A DNA stretch of 64,000 bases from Gammaproteobacteria bacterium (GCA_009937615.1 JAACFB010000007.1:1-64000); one strand, 5' to 3'; positions 45,578 to 54,192 are shown, numbered from the stretch's first letter. Numbers and translations: made by a program. Notes: generated from the sequence alone by a model not told the origin.

Positions 45578-46624
45578 CTACAACTGATCCTTGTTGATGC
45601 CGTCTTTTAACACGTAGGCCTGATAGCCCCGCTCGCTCAGGATATAGGCGCCGGCCGAGCTACGCCGCCCCGTGTCGCAACAAACAACGTATTCACGATC
45701 GGGATCCAGCGTGCTGATCTTAAGCCGTATGAAATACAGCGGTATATTAATGGCGGCATCAAGATGATGATTCTCGAATTCGCTCGGAAGACGCACGTCG
45801 AGCCAGCATCCACCATCGTCGACGATTTTCTGACCCTCCTCCAAAGTTACCCAGTCGAGCATGGGCTCATTGAGCAGTTTCTTGAAATCGTCCTTGCCAA
45901 GACGCATGACGGAACCGTCGGACGTCATTGTCACCGTTGCGTTACGTTTTGCATCCGAGATCAGCGCTTCCTCTCCAAAAGTATCTCCAACGTTGAGTTC
46001 AGCCAGTTTGATACCGTCTTTGGATAGCGGTGTTTCACGAGTCACTATCGCGCTACCGCGGATAAGAACATAGAAGTAGTCACCCTCTGTGCCCTGTTTG
46101 AGGATAATTTCGCCGGCATTGTAATTGACCTGCTGCATGCGCATGAATATCGCCTGGATATTCGCCGGTGGAATTTTGTGGAATGCTTTTGTCTGCAGCA
46201 GCATGGTCATCCAGTCTTCGCCGCCGGAATCGGCGTCGCCGCGCAAATCCGACACTTCGTAGGTCCCGGTCTGGTCCCATGTCAGCATGACATCGAGCAA
46301 ATCACTGTCGATCGACAGGAACTGCACGCGGCCCCGGGCCCTGGCGGAGACCCGCCGGGGATAAATTGGAGAAACCGGGTTGCGCGCAGTCTCGTCGCCA
46401 CCCTCTACGGTGTCGACAACCTTACCCTGATCGAGCAATTCCAGAACACCTGACGCAACATAGAACGTGCGCTTTTCGGTATCCCCCTCTTTGAACAGCA
46501 CCTGCCCCGGGGATAACTCGCGTAACTGGATCTTGCGCGCCAGCGCCGCAAGATTGTCCCGCTTCAGCCCGTCCAATGGTGAAAACTGCTTGAGCAGGTC
46601 CGTAGTTATCTGCTCGCCCGTCAT
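45578..46624 (-). CDS. Double cNMP-binding domain protein with C-terminal rhodanese domain
   Basis: A 348-residue soluble protein. The first cNMP-like domain (about 10-110, LFKEGDTEKRTFYVASGVLEL) lacks the phosphate-binding GE/RxA cassette. The second (about 145-255) has it intact: VGDTFGEEALISDAKRNATV. The C-terminal rhodanese domain (about 262-345) has DVRLPSEFENHHLDAAINIP and an active-site CDTGRRS. It might couple cyclic nucleotide sensing to sulfur transfer or redox; there is no DNA-binding motif. Function unknown. Confidence 0.85.
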   Translation of the reverse strand: MTGEQITTDLLKQFSPLDGLKRDNLAALARKIQLRELSPGQVLFKEGDTEKRTFYVASGVLELLDQGKVVDTVEGGDETARNPVSPIYPRRVSARARGRVQFLSIDSDLLDVMLTWDQTGTYEVSDLRGDADSGGEDWMTMLLQTKAFHKIPPANIQAIFMRMQQVNYNAGEIILKQGTEGDYFYVLIRGSAIVTRETPLSKDGIKLAELNVGDTFGEEALISDAKRNATVTMTSDGSVMRLGKDDFKKLLNEPMLDWVTLEEGQKIVDDGGCWLDVRLPSEFENHHLDAAINIPLYFIRLKISTLDPDREYVVCCDTGRRSSAGAYILSERGYQAYVLKDGINKDQL

Positions 46625-46736
46625 ACTTTGTCCTTGTTCAAGTGCATTATTCCGGTAGCGCGGTATTCTACCTTCAATTCAACGACTTCCGATACACTGA
46701 TAGGCCCGCAGCGTGAAACGGTGCACAGTTTACGGG

Positions 46737-48764
46737 TCATTCGGCCGTTAACGTGGACCATCCGGTGTGCGGTTCGAACCGATCTCCGTACTTTCCTGCG
46801 AGCTCTCGCATTCGGTTCACGACCGCGTCGAAGCCGCGTTCTCGCGCATAGTTGACGGGCCCGCCACGAAATGGTGCAAAGCCGGTTCCGAAAATTACGC
46901 CCGCATCCAGCAGATCGGCGTCGCTGACCACGCCGTCGGCGAGGCATGCGACGGCCTCGTTGACCATCGGCAAAATCAAGCGATCCTCGATGTCAGGCGG
47001 CAAGCTATCGGCACCCGTGGACGGTTTCACAGCCTTGCCGTCCTGCCAGGCGTAAAATCCCTGGCCAGTTTTTCGCCCCAGGTGGCCGCGTTCAACCATC
47101 GCGGCAAGATTCTCGAGCGTCGGACCTTCCCCGCTTGCGCCAAGTTGCCGCGAGCTGTGCAGCACGACATCCAGACCGACACTGTCGGCGAGTTCGACAG
47201 GCCCCATCGGCATTCCGAACTGCTCCGCCACCCTGTCCACGGTGGTCAGCGAAATGCCGGATGCCACCAGGTGCATGGCTTCGATCATGTAAGGTGCGAG
47301 AACACGGTTGACTACGAAGCCTGGCGCGCTCATGCATTCAAGGGGAAGCTTGCCGATGCTTTTAACGAATGCAAAGCCAATGTCCAGCGACTGCTGTTCA
47401 GTGTCACCACACCGCACAACTTCCACCAGCGGCATTTGCGACACCGGGTTAAAGAAATGCAGGCCGATGAACCGCGTTGGCTCACGGAGATCATTCCGTA
47501 ACTGTTCCAGCGGAATAGTCGATGTGTTGGTTGCCAGCACGACATCCGGCCGCATGGTGGACTCGAGCCGCTTGTACAGGTTTTTCTTTGCCTCCACATC
47601 CTCAAAAATTGCTTCTATGATCAGGTCAGCGTCGGCAACGCCTTCGCCCTCGATGTCCATCTGCAACCGCTGAGTCGCGGCCGCACGTTCGGTATCGTTG
47701 CGAATCCGTTTGGCGAAGAGTTTCTGGGCCCTCGCAATCGCCGGCTCGACGAACTTCTGTTCACGGTCCTGCAGCGTGACCTGCATTCCACGCAGTGCAC
47801 ACCATGATGCAATATCGCCCCCCATTACGCCGGCACCTACCACGTGCACCTTGGCAATCTCTCGATCCGTCTTGCCGCCCTGGCTCTTGAGCCTGTTCTG
47901 CAGAAAGAAAACCCGGACAAGATTCCGTGAGGTCGGCGAGCACATAAGCTCCGAGAAGGATCTCGCTTCGGCCTCGTAACCGGTTCGAGTGGATGCCCCG
48001 TGACGCGCCCAAAGCTCTATCATGGCGTACGGAGCAGGGTAGTGATCCCGCCGGGCCTTGCCGGCAACCTGCCGAATCAGCGCGGGCTTGATAAAGGGTC
48101 TGATGATCCCTAAGTTCAGAACCTGCTCGACGAGGGATGCCGTGTGTTTGGGACGCGAAGCCGCGATGAGCTCGCGCGCCGCCTGACGCCAGTTATCGAC
48201 TGCTGCAATGCGATCCACGAGGCCTATCTTCCTGCCCTTATCGACGGTAATGGGCTTGCCGGAGAGCATCAGCTGCATACCTTGCCGGACGCCGCAAATT
48301 TGAACCGCGCGCACCGTGCCGCCAAATCCCGGGTGCAGGCCGAGCTGCACCTCCGGCAGACCCAACACCGGCTTGTCGTTGGCTAACGCCAGCCGATAAT
48401 CGCATGCCATCGCAAGCTCCAGGCCGCCGCCCAGCGCGAAGCCATTGATGACCGCAACTGTTTTACAGCGTAACCCTTCGAGCTTGTCGAACACCTGTTG
48501 TCCGAGGCGTGTGACTTCGTAAGCACGCCCCGGCGAGTCGACCGACGTAAATTCATTGATGTCGGCCCCCATGATGAATCCATTGCGTTTTCCGGAGTGG
48601 ATCACGAGACCTTTCGGCGGAGCTGAAGCGTAAAACTCCATCAGCGTATCCAACTCGGTCATCACTTCGCTGGAAAGAACATTGGCATTGGCATCGGCTT
48701 TGTCGATACGGAGCCAAACAATACCTTCGTCATCAGTCTCTGCGGTCCAGTGCTGCAAATTCAT
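46737..48764 (-). CDS. fadJ: FadJ-like multifunctional fatty-acid oxidation protein (enoyl-CoA hydratase/3-hydroxyacyl-CoA dehydrogenase)
   Basis: A 675-residue fusion. The N-terminal crotonase domain has FALGGGLELAMACDYRLA and LPEVQLGLHPGFGGTVRA; the C-terminal dehydrogenase has HVVGAGVMGGDIASWCALRG for NAD and the HFFNPVSQMPLVEVV motif. It would hydrate enoyl-CoA and oxidise the alcohol in beta-oxidation. No thiolase gene is adjacent, so its partner is elsewhere. FadB/FadJ cannot be told apart for certain; length and sequence lean to FadJ. Confidence 0.9.
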   Translation of the reverse strand: MNLQHWTAETDDEGIVWLRIDKADANANVLSSEVMTELDTLMEFYASAPPKGLVIHSGKRNGFIMGADINEFTSVDSPGRAYEVTRLGQQVFDKLEGLRCKTVAVINGFALGGGLELAMACDYRLALANDKPVLGLPEVQLGLHPGFGGTVRAVQICGVRQGMQLMLSGKPITVDKGRKIGLVDRIAAVDNWRQAARELIAASRPKHTASLVEQVLNLGIIRPFIKPALIRQVAGKARRDHYPAPYAMIELWARHGASTRTGYEAEARSFSELMCSPTSRNLVRVFFLQNRLKSQGGKTDREIAKVHVVGAGVMGGDIASWCALRGMQVTLQDREQKFVEPAIARAQKLFAKRIRNDTERAAATQRLQMDIEGEGVADADLIIEAIFEDVEAKKNLYKRLESTMRPDVVLATNTSTIPLEQLRNDLREPTRFIGLHFFNPVSQMPLVEVVRCGDTEQQSLDIGFAFVKSIGKLPLECMSAPGFVVNRVLAPYMIEAMHLVASGISLTTVDRVAEQFGMPMGPVELADSVGLDVVLHSSRQLGASGEGPTLENLAAMVERGHLGRKTGQGFYAWQDGKAVKPSTGADSLPPDIEDRLILPMVNEAVACLADGVVSDADLLDAGVIFGTGFAPFRGGPVNYARERGFDAVVNRMRELAGKYGDRFEPHTGWSTLTAE

Positions 48765-48776
48765 CGAGATCCTCTG

Positions 48777-49511
48777 TTAAGCGACTTCGAAATCGCAAAT
48801 CAACGGCAAATGATCGGAGTATCGCACCTGTGGAACTTCGAGTCCGGTCACCACGATACCTTCCTGGTAGAGAATGAAGTCCAGCTCCTTGCGCGGGGCA
48901 CGGCTCGGGTAGGTCGGCAGGCTTTCGGTGTTGGCCGAGGTAAGACCGGCCGCACGCATAAACAGGTAGATCTCGTTCTCACCCCAGAATGTATTGAAAT
49001 CGCCCGCTACGATTACGGGTTTGTCAGTCTCGTCGATCAGGTCATAAAGGCGGCGCAATTGTAAATGACGATGCCGGTACTTAACCGACAAATGCACGAG
49101 AAACACGGCAAAATCGCGCATCTCGAATTCAATGATCAATCGCTTTATGCCGGTGTCAAAATAGTGAAACTTTTCGCCGTGAACGCGCGCTGCGGCCATG
49201 AATGCATTGCCCTGTTTGCGCACGATCGGCAGCAGCTGGTTGAGCGATTTCGACCCGTATTTCGTTTCGTAAGAGGTATTCATGCCGAGCGCAGCGGCAA
49301 TCTGCTTAGCCTGATTTACCTTGCGGCTCCGGATCGAACCGGTATCGACTTCGATCAGCCCGACAATATCCGGATCTACGGACTTGACGAATTGGGTGAT
49401 TTCGGGAAGTACGCTCTGATTTCCGAGTACGTAGCCGGCGCCGGGAAGCGGCATATGCATGCTGGCGCCACCGCCGACGGCATAACGAATGTTGTACAAG
49501 AGGAGGCGCAT
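48777..49511 (-). CDS. Endonuclease/exonuclease/phosphatase family protein
   Basis: A 244-residue cytoplasmic enzyme of the EEP fold. The metal Glu lies in VGLIEVDTGS, PVIVAGDFNTFWGENE is the central motif and YSDHLPLICDF the catalytic His/Asp end. LPTYPSRAPRKELDFIL holds substrate residues. Family members cut DNA, RNA caps, phospholipids or phosphoinositides, so the substrate is not fixed. It lies 12 bases upstream of the FadJ-like gene in the same direction. Confidence 0.85.
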   Translation of the reverse strand: MRLLLYNIRYAVGGGASMHMPLPGAGYVLGNQSVLPEITQFVKSVDPDIVGLIEVDTGSIRSRKVNQAKQIAAALGMNTSYETKYGSKSLNQLLPIVRKQGNAFMAAARVHGEKFHYFDTGIKRLIIEFEMRDFAVFLVHLSVKYRHRHLQLRRLYDLIDETDKPVIVAGDFNTFWGENEIYLFMRAAGLTSANTESLPTYPSRAPRKELDFILYQEGIVVTGLEVPQVRYSDHLPLICDFEVA

Positions 49512-49635
49512 CTAAGTGTTACGATACCGAATCGCCGTGAGCATGGGAACTACTCTTTGACATGATTTCGGGCCGCGCGAAAACCTCCTAAATTGGCTAA
49601 ACTACGCCTTCTGGGAATCTGCAGCGAGGCAAGCG

Positions 49636-50100
49636 ATGTCAGAAGCCAATCCGATTCGAGTATTTGTAACCCATACGTTTGATGAAGGCGACGACTATCT
49701 ACGGGTATTCGAGTTTCTCGAGAGCATGGAGAACTTCTTTTACCTCAATGTCAGCAAGCCAGATAACATTCCGTTGCAGGGCGGTTCCGAAGCCATAAAA
49801 GACGAATTGATTCAGCAGATCAAGGCCTCTGAGGTGGTCATCGTTCTGCCGGCTGTTTACGAGGCTCAACCAGAACTCCTGAACTACATGATGGACGTGG
49901 CTGATGCCAATGGCATCGGAATGATTACCATTCGGCCGTACGGCGGCTTGGACGAGACGCCGCCGGAAATTGTCGGCCGTGTGAAAGAACACATCGACTG
50001 GAATGCCCGAACAATTGTCGATGCGTTGAAACGTGTTGCACGTGGTGAAGAGACGGCGCGCTGGGAGGTCATCGACTTCCCGGGATTTGAGCCGGACTGA
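49636..50100 (+). CDS. TIR-like (MTH538/ThsB-type) domain protein
   Basis: A 154-residue single-domain protein. The start, PIRVFVTHTFDEGDDYLRVF, then SKPDNIPLQGG, LIQQIKASEVVIVLPAVYE and IGMITIRPYGG follow the flavodoxin-like TIR-like fold of the MTH538 family, which includes ThsB of Thoeris antiphage systems. No ThsA-like or other effector gene is next to it. GAGG lies six bases upstream of the ATG. Its role is unknown; a signalling or NAD-related enzyme is possible. Confidence 0.7.
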   Translation: MSEANPIRVFVTHTFDEGDDYLRVFEFLESMENFFYLNVSKPDNIPLQGGSEAIKDELIQQIKASEVVIVLPAVYEAQPELLNYMMDVADANGIGMITIRPYGGLDETPPEIVGRVKEHIDWNARTIVDALKRVARGEETARWEVIDFPGFEPD

Positions 50101-50134
50101 CGTCCCCAACCAGCAGATGTGAAATTACCCTGAT

Positions 50135-51094
50135 GTGACTGGTTCGATGCGACCACTAATCATCGCGCACCGAGGCGCTTCCGGATACTTGCCCGAGCAT
50201 ACGTTTGCTGCTAAACGGCTCGCCCATGAAATGGGGGCCGATTACCTCGAACAGGACGTCGTTGCATCGCGGGACAACGAACTCATTGTTCTTCATGACG
50301 TGCATTTGGATCGTGTGACGGACGTGGCATCCCGGTATCCGGGACGCGAAAGAGCTGACGGTCGTTTCTACGTCCGCGACTTTGATCTCGATGAGTTGCG
50401 AACGCTTCACGTCTGGGAACGCATGCAGGCAGATGGGCGGCCTGCGTACCCGGAGCGATACCCCGCACGAACCGGTGACTTCCGCATTAATACCTTCGGT
50501 GAGGAAATCGCATTCATTCGCAAGCTCAACTCGCAAAGCCCACATCAGGCAGGGATCTATGCCGAGATCAAGAGGCCCGCATGGCATCGTGCGGAGGGGG
50601 TGGACCTGTCAGCGCTGATGCTGGATACGTTGTCGGATCAAGGCTATGCCGACAGAGAGGATCCGGTATATATCCAGTGTTTCGATGATGCCGAAGTACG
50701 CAGGCTGAAAACAGAGCTCGACTGTCCCTGGAAACTCGTGCAACTCATAGGCGAAAATGAATGGCTGGAGGCAGACACGGACTACGATTACCTGCGCACG
50801 CCGGCCGGTCTGGAGCAGTTGGCGGAGATCGTGGACGCTATCGGTCCGTGGTTCGACCAGCTGTACACGATCCCTAGTCCTGGCGCTGCGCCGGCCGCAA
50901 CGGGCCTCGTCGAGACTGCGCATCAGTTAGGGCTTGGCGTGCACCCCTATACACTCCGAGCCGATGATCTGCCGGCCGGGTTCGACGACTTCGAGGGACT
51001 TGTAAAGTACTGCGTGGCTGAACTGGAGGTCGATGGCGTGTTTACCGATTTCCCGGACAAGGTCGCGGAACTGATGCGCGAACTGACTGCCTAA
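50135..51094 (+). CDS. glpQ: Glycerophosphodiester phosphodiesterase, GlpQ-like
   Basis: A 319-residue TIM-barrel enzyme that releases alcohols from glycerophosphodiesters. IIAHRGASGYLPEHT with the catalytic His, GADYLEQDVVASRDNELIVLHDV with the metal acids and second His, and the later GIYAEIKRP are clear. The insert FRINTFGEEIAFIRKLN is GlpQ-like. No signal peptide is seen, unlike periplasmic GlpQ, so the enzyme is probably cytoplasmic. Start is GTG at 50135 or ATG at 50147. Confidence 0.9.
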   Translation: MTGSMRPLIIAHRGASGYLPEHTFAAKRLAHEMGADYLEQDVVASRDNELIVLHDVHLDRVTDVASRYPGRERADGRFYVRDFDLDELRTLHVWERMQADGRPAYPERYPARTGDFRINTFGEEIAFIRKLNSQSPHQAGIYAEIKRPAWHRAEGVDLSALMLDTLSDQGYADREDPVYIQCFDDAEVRRLKTELDCPWKLVQLIGENEWLEADTDYDYLRTPAGLEQLAEIVDAIGPWFDQLYTIPSPGAAPAATGLVETAHQLGLGVHPYTLRADDLPAGFDDFEGLVKYCVAELEVDGVFTDFPDKVAELMRELTA

Positions 51095-51251
51095 TATGTC
51101 CGGGTGCTGGAAAGTATCGGTAGATGCTCAGATGGCGCAGCTGCGCTCAACCGTTAGCCTGTTCTGCCACGATTGTGACACCCAGCGAGTGATTTTAGAC
51201 CCTGCTGCGTCTAACTCCTGATACGTCCGGACAAATCGGGATGTACTAAAC

Positions 51252-51728
51252 ATGCGACACGGAATGCTTCGACTCTGCACAGTGATACTCGTGGGCATTT
51301 ATTTTGCTGCACCTGCACCGGTGAAATCGGCCGACAATCCTCTGAACCGGGATGACTATGATGGCCAGGTTCTGGTGTTGGACTTCTGGGCTTCGTGGTG
51401 TGTGCCTTGCCGGCGGTCTTTTCCGTGGTTGAACTCGATGCATGACAAGTATGCCGACGAAGGGCTGGTCATCATAGGTGTCAATCTCGATCAGGATGCG
51501 GCAGCGGCGAAGGCATTTCTCGACGAGTTTCCGGCCAAGTTTCAGATCTATTATGACGAGAGCAAGGAGCTTGCCAGGGAGTTCGACGTAATCGCCATGC
51601 CCAGCTCCTACATCATTGGTCGCGACGGCAATCTCCTTAAAAGGCACCTTGGCTTTAAGGTGCGCCGCCAGGATGAATACGAAGCGGCAATTGTCGAAGC
51701 TTTGGCAGAAAGGGTAACCAAGCAATGA
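51252..51728 (+). CDS. TlpA-like periplasmic thioredoxin-family protein
   Basis: A 158-residue exported protein with a signal peptide ending near VKSADNP, then a thioredoxin fold with WCVPC (Cys50, Cys53) in LDFWASWCVPCRRSFPW and the cis-proline in VIAMPSSYIIG. Such proteins reduce or deliver electrons to partner thiols outside the cytoplasm. Its stop overlaps the DUF4266 start by four bases (ATGA), so it belongs to the DUF4266-DUF3570-ApbE cluster; a likely substrate is the C-x-C tail of the DUF4266 lipoprotein (inference). Confidence 0.88.
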   Translation: MRHGMLRLCTVILVGIYFAAPAPVKSADNPLNRDDYDGQVLVLDFWASWCVPCRRSFPWLNSMHDKYADEGLVIIGVNLDQDAAAAKAFLDEFPAKFQIYYDESKELAREFDVIAMPSSYIIGRDGNLLKRHLGFKVRRQDEYEAAIVEALAERVTKQ

Positions 51729-51952
51729 GTTCATACATGAAAGTGCGGCCTGTTCTAATTCTCCTCGTTATTTTCGGCAGTGGTTGTTCATCAATGGGGG
51801 TCGAGCCATGGGAGCGCGACATTCTGGCCAAGGATGAAATGCAGTTGACCAGCGATCCCGTCGAAGCAGCGACCGACGATCACATCTATTTCAGCAAAGA
51901 GGCTTCGAGTGGCGGACGTGGCTTCGGCGGCGGCGGCTGCGGCTGCAATTGA
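51725..51952 (+). CDS. DUF4266 family small lipoprotein with Gly-rich C-x-C tail
   Basis: A 75-residue protein with a lipoprotein-type signal ending FGSGC (Cys21 lipidated), the conserved PWERDILAKDEMQLTSDP and a tail SGGRGFGGGGCGCN holding Cys72 and Cys74. This matches DUF4266, which occurs beside DUF3570 proteins. Function is unknown. The C-x-C tail could bind metal, form a redox disulfide, or be processed. The stop is 11 bases before the DUF3570 ATG. Confidence 0.85.
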   Translation: MSSYMKVRPVLILLVIFGSGCSSMGVEPWERDILAKDEMQLTSDPVEAATDDHIYFSKEASSGGRGFGGGGCGCN

Positions 51953-51963
51953 GGGTTTGCATT

Positions 51964-53277
51964 ATGAGCGACAAGGACAAACGGACCATTGCGGCCACCC
52001 TGGCCGCGGCAACCTGTTCGCTGCTCGGATCCGGTCTTCCCGACCCGGTACAGGCGCAGGAAGATCCAACCTGGAATTTCAATACGGCTTTGTTGTATTA
52101 CGGCGAAGATGACGATCGTGTTCAGGATCTAAGCCTGAGTATTTTGGCAAATCGGACGTACGTCGATGACCGTGTTCTGACGCTTGGCGTAACGCTCGAC
52201 GGGCTGACCGGCGCTTCGCCGAACGGCGCATTGCCTCAGAGTTTTCCACAGACATTCACTCAGCCGTCGGGTAAAAAAACGTACACGATCGACGCCGACA
52301 GACTACCAATCGACGACACCTTTAAGGATACGCGGCTCGCTTTGACGGCGAACTGGCAACAGCCGCTGGGAAGGCTGTATCAATTCAATATCGGGGCCAG
52401 TGCATCCCGCGAATACGACTACACGCACTTCGGGATAAATAGCAAAATTGCGCGCGATTTCAATCGTCGAAACACGACACTTTTGGCAGGAATCGCAATT
52501 GCGCGAGACAGCATAGAGCCGGTCGGCGGCGCGCCGGATGGTCTGACCGCGATGGCAAATGTCGGCGATCTGAGTAATCGCCGCAATAGCGATACCAAGG
52601 ACATCTTTGATGTCGTCATTGGAGTCTCGCAGGTCATTTCCCGCAACCTGATTACGCAGCTGAATTATTCCTACAGCGATGCGAGCGGATACCTGAATGA
52701 TCCCTATAAACTGGTCAGCGTGGTTGATGGAGTCACGGGTGAAGTGGTTCCGATACCGCAGTTGCCCGGCAGCGAGGGACCATCGCACCTTTATCTGTAC
52801 GAGCATCGCCCTGACAGTCGCGCCAAGCACAGCCTGTACACGCAGGCCAAGTACCATATGGCCGGCAGAGTGCTGGACATTTCCTACCGCTACATGACGG
52901 ACGATTGGGAAATCGATTCGCACACGGTTGATCTGCGCTACCGCTGGCCGCTGGGCGGCAGTAGCTACATCGAGCCGCATTTACGACTTTATTCCCAGAC
53001 CGCGGCCGAATTCTATAGCCTTAGCCTGGTCGATGGCGAGACGCTTCCGGAATATGTGTCAGCCGACTATCGACTTGGCGAATTTGACGCGATGACAGCC
53101 GGAGTCAAGTATGGCTGGCAAACGGGAGGCGGCAACGACATGAGCATTCGGCTTGAGTTTTACCGGCAATCCGGCGACGTGGCCAGCGACGTTCTGATCG
53201 GTAACCAGGTCAACCAGGACAATTATCCGGATCTGAACGCCATCATTGTACAAGTTGGTTACCAGTTCGGGCGTTAG
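51964..53277 (+). CDS. DUF3570 outer-membrane beta-barrel protein with an ApbE-type flavinylation motif
   Basis: A 437-residue exported protein. The signal peptide ends near PVQAQED, and the rest alternates short amphipathic strands with turns (for example LALTANWQQPLGRLYQFNIG, LNYSYSDASGY, IIVQVGYQFGR), as expected of an outer-membrane barrel. It belongs to DUF3570. Residues 79-85 read DGLTGAS, fitting Dxx(S/T)GA(S/T), the sequence to which ApbE attaches FMN; Thr82 (codon 52207-52209) would be the target. ATG at 51964 has GAGGG eight bases upstream and is preferred to the TTG at 51949. ApbE follows with no gap. Confidence 0.88.
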   Translation: MSDKDKRTIAATLAAATCSLLGSGLPDPVQAQEDPTWNFNTALLYYGEDDDRVQDLSLSILANRTYVDDRVLTLGVTLDGLTGASPNGALPQSFPQTFTQPSGKKTYTIDADRLPIDDTFKDTRLALTANWQQPLGRLYQFNIGASASREYDYTHFGINSKIARDFNRRNTTLLAGIAIARDSIEPVGGAPDGLTAMANVGDLSNRRNSDTKDIFDVVIGVSQVISRNLITQLNYSYSDASGYLNDPYKLVSVVDGVTGEVVPIPQLPGSEGPSHLYLYEHRPDSRAKHSLYTQAKYHMAGRVLDISYRYMTDDWEIDSHTVDLRYRWPLGGSSYIEPHLRLYSQTAAEFYSLSLVDGETLPEYVSADYRLGEFDAMTAGVKYGWQTGGGNDMSIRLEFYRQSGDVASDVLIGNQVNQDNYPDLNAIIVQVGYQFGR

Positions 53278-54192
53278 GTGCGCGTGGCAAATCGCGATTT
53301 CGACCGCGGCATCAGCCTGAGTAACGCCGGCGGCTACTGGCGCGGCCAGTTTGCGGCCATGGGCGGACCGTGTGAGGTTCTTTGCGAAACACACAGCGAA
53401 GCCGAGACGGAACGTTTGACCCGAATCGCCGCGGATGAGGTGTGGCGAATTGAGGAAAAATTCAGCCGTTATCGCAGGGGCAATATTGTAGACCGCATTA
53501 ACAGGGCATCTGGCAGCGCCATTGAGGTAGACGCGGAAACGGCGCAGCTGATCGATTTCGCCAAAACACTCTACGAAATCAGCGATGGAGGTTTCGATAT
53601 TACCTCCGGAGTGCTTCGGAAGGCGTGGCACTTCGACGGCAGCGACAATGTGCCGTCTTCGGAACGGGTGGCGCACATTCTGAAATCAGTGGGATGGGAT
53701 CAGGTGACGTGGTCCCGCCCCGTGCTCCGGATGCGCGTGGGCATGCAAATCGACTTTGGCGGCATTGGCAAGGAATATGCGGTTGACCGCGCAGCGGCAA
53801 TGATCCGCGAAAGCACCGATGTTAGCTGCCTCGTGAACTTTGGCGGCGACCTTGCCGTCACATCGGCGCCGAAGACCTTCAACCATTGGGTGGTCGGCAT
53901 AGAGGCCATTGCCGCTTCAGCGTCGATTCCTGCGAATATTCTGGACCTGCGAGTTGGTGCGCTTGCCACAAGCGGGGACGCCAGGCGATTCCTGCTGAAG
54001 GACGGCATTCGGTACAGCCATATCCTGGATCCACGGAATGGCTGGCCCGTTGCCGAGGCGCCTCGTTCCGTTACGGTCGCAGCGGACACCTGTACCCAGG
54101 CGGGTATGCTGAGCACCCTGGCGATCCTGGAAGGATCGGCGGCAGAAGCTTTCCTTGATGCGCAGTCGGTTCAATATTGGTGCGATCGTTAA
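53278..54192 (+). CDS. apbE: FAD:protein FMN transferase ApbE
   Basis: A 304-residue ApbE-family enzyme, which transfers FMN from FAD to a Ser/Thr of target proteins with magnesium. Visible motifs: MQIDFGGIGKEYAVDRAAAM, LVNFGGDLAV, ATSGDARRF, SHILDPRNGWPV and the terminal ADTCTQAGMLSTLAIL. The N-terminus has no signal peptide or lipobox, unlike the usual periplasmic lipoprotein, so it may act in the cytoplasm before export. The GTG start immediately follows the DUF3570 stop, so the DUF3570 protein is the obvious substrate. An alternative GTG is at 53284. Confidence 0.92.
   Translation: MRVANRDFDRGISLSNAGGYWRGQFAAMGGPCEVLCETHSEAETERLTRIAADEVWRIEEKFSRYRRGNIVDRINRASGSAIEVDAETAQLIDFAKTLYEISDGGFDITSGVLRKAWHFDGSDNVPSSERVAHILKSVGWDQVTWSRPVLRMRVGMQIDFGGIGKEYAVDRAAAMIRESTDVSCLVNFGGDLAVTSAPKTFNHWVVGIEAIAASASIPANILDLRVGALATSGDARRFLLKDGIRYSHILDPRNGWPVAEAPRSVTVAADTCTQAGMLSTLAILEGSAAEAFLDAQSVQYWCDR

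Noticed and set aside
46767..47501. 244-codon frame antisense to the FadJ-like gene
   Set aside because: No ribosome site or domain; the FadJ frame is full length with both domains.
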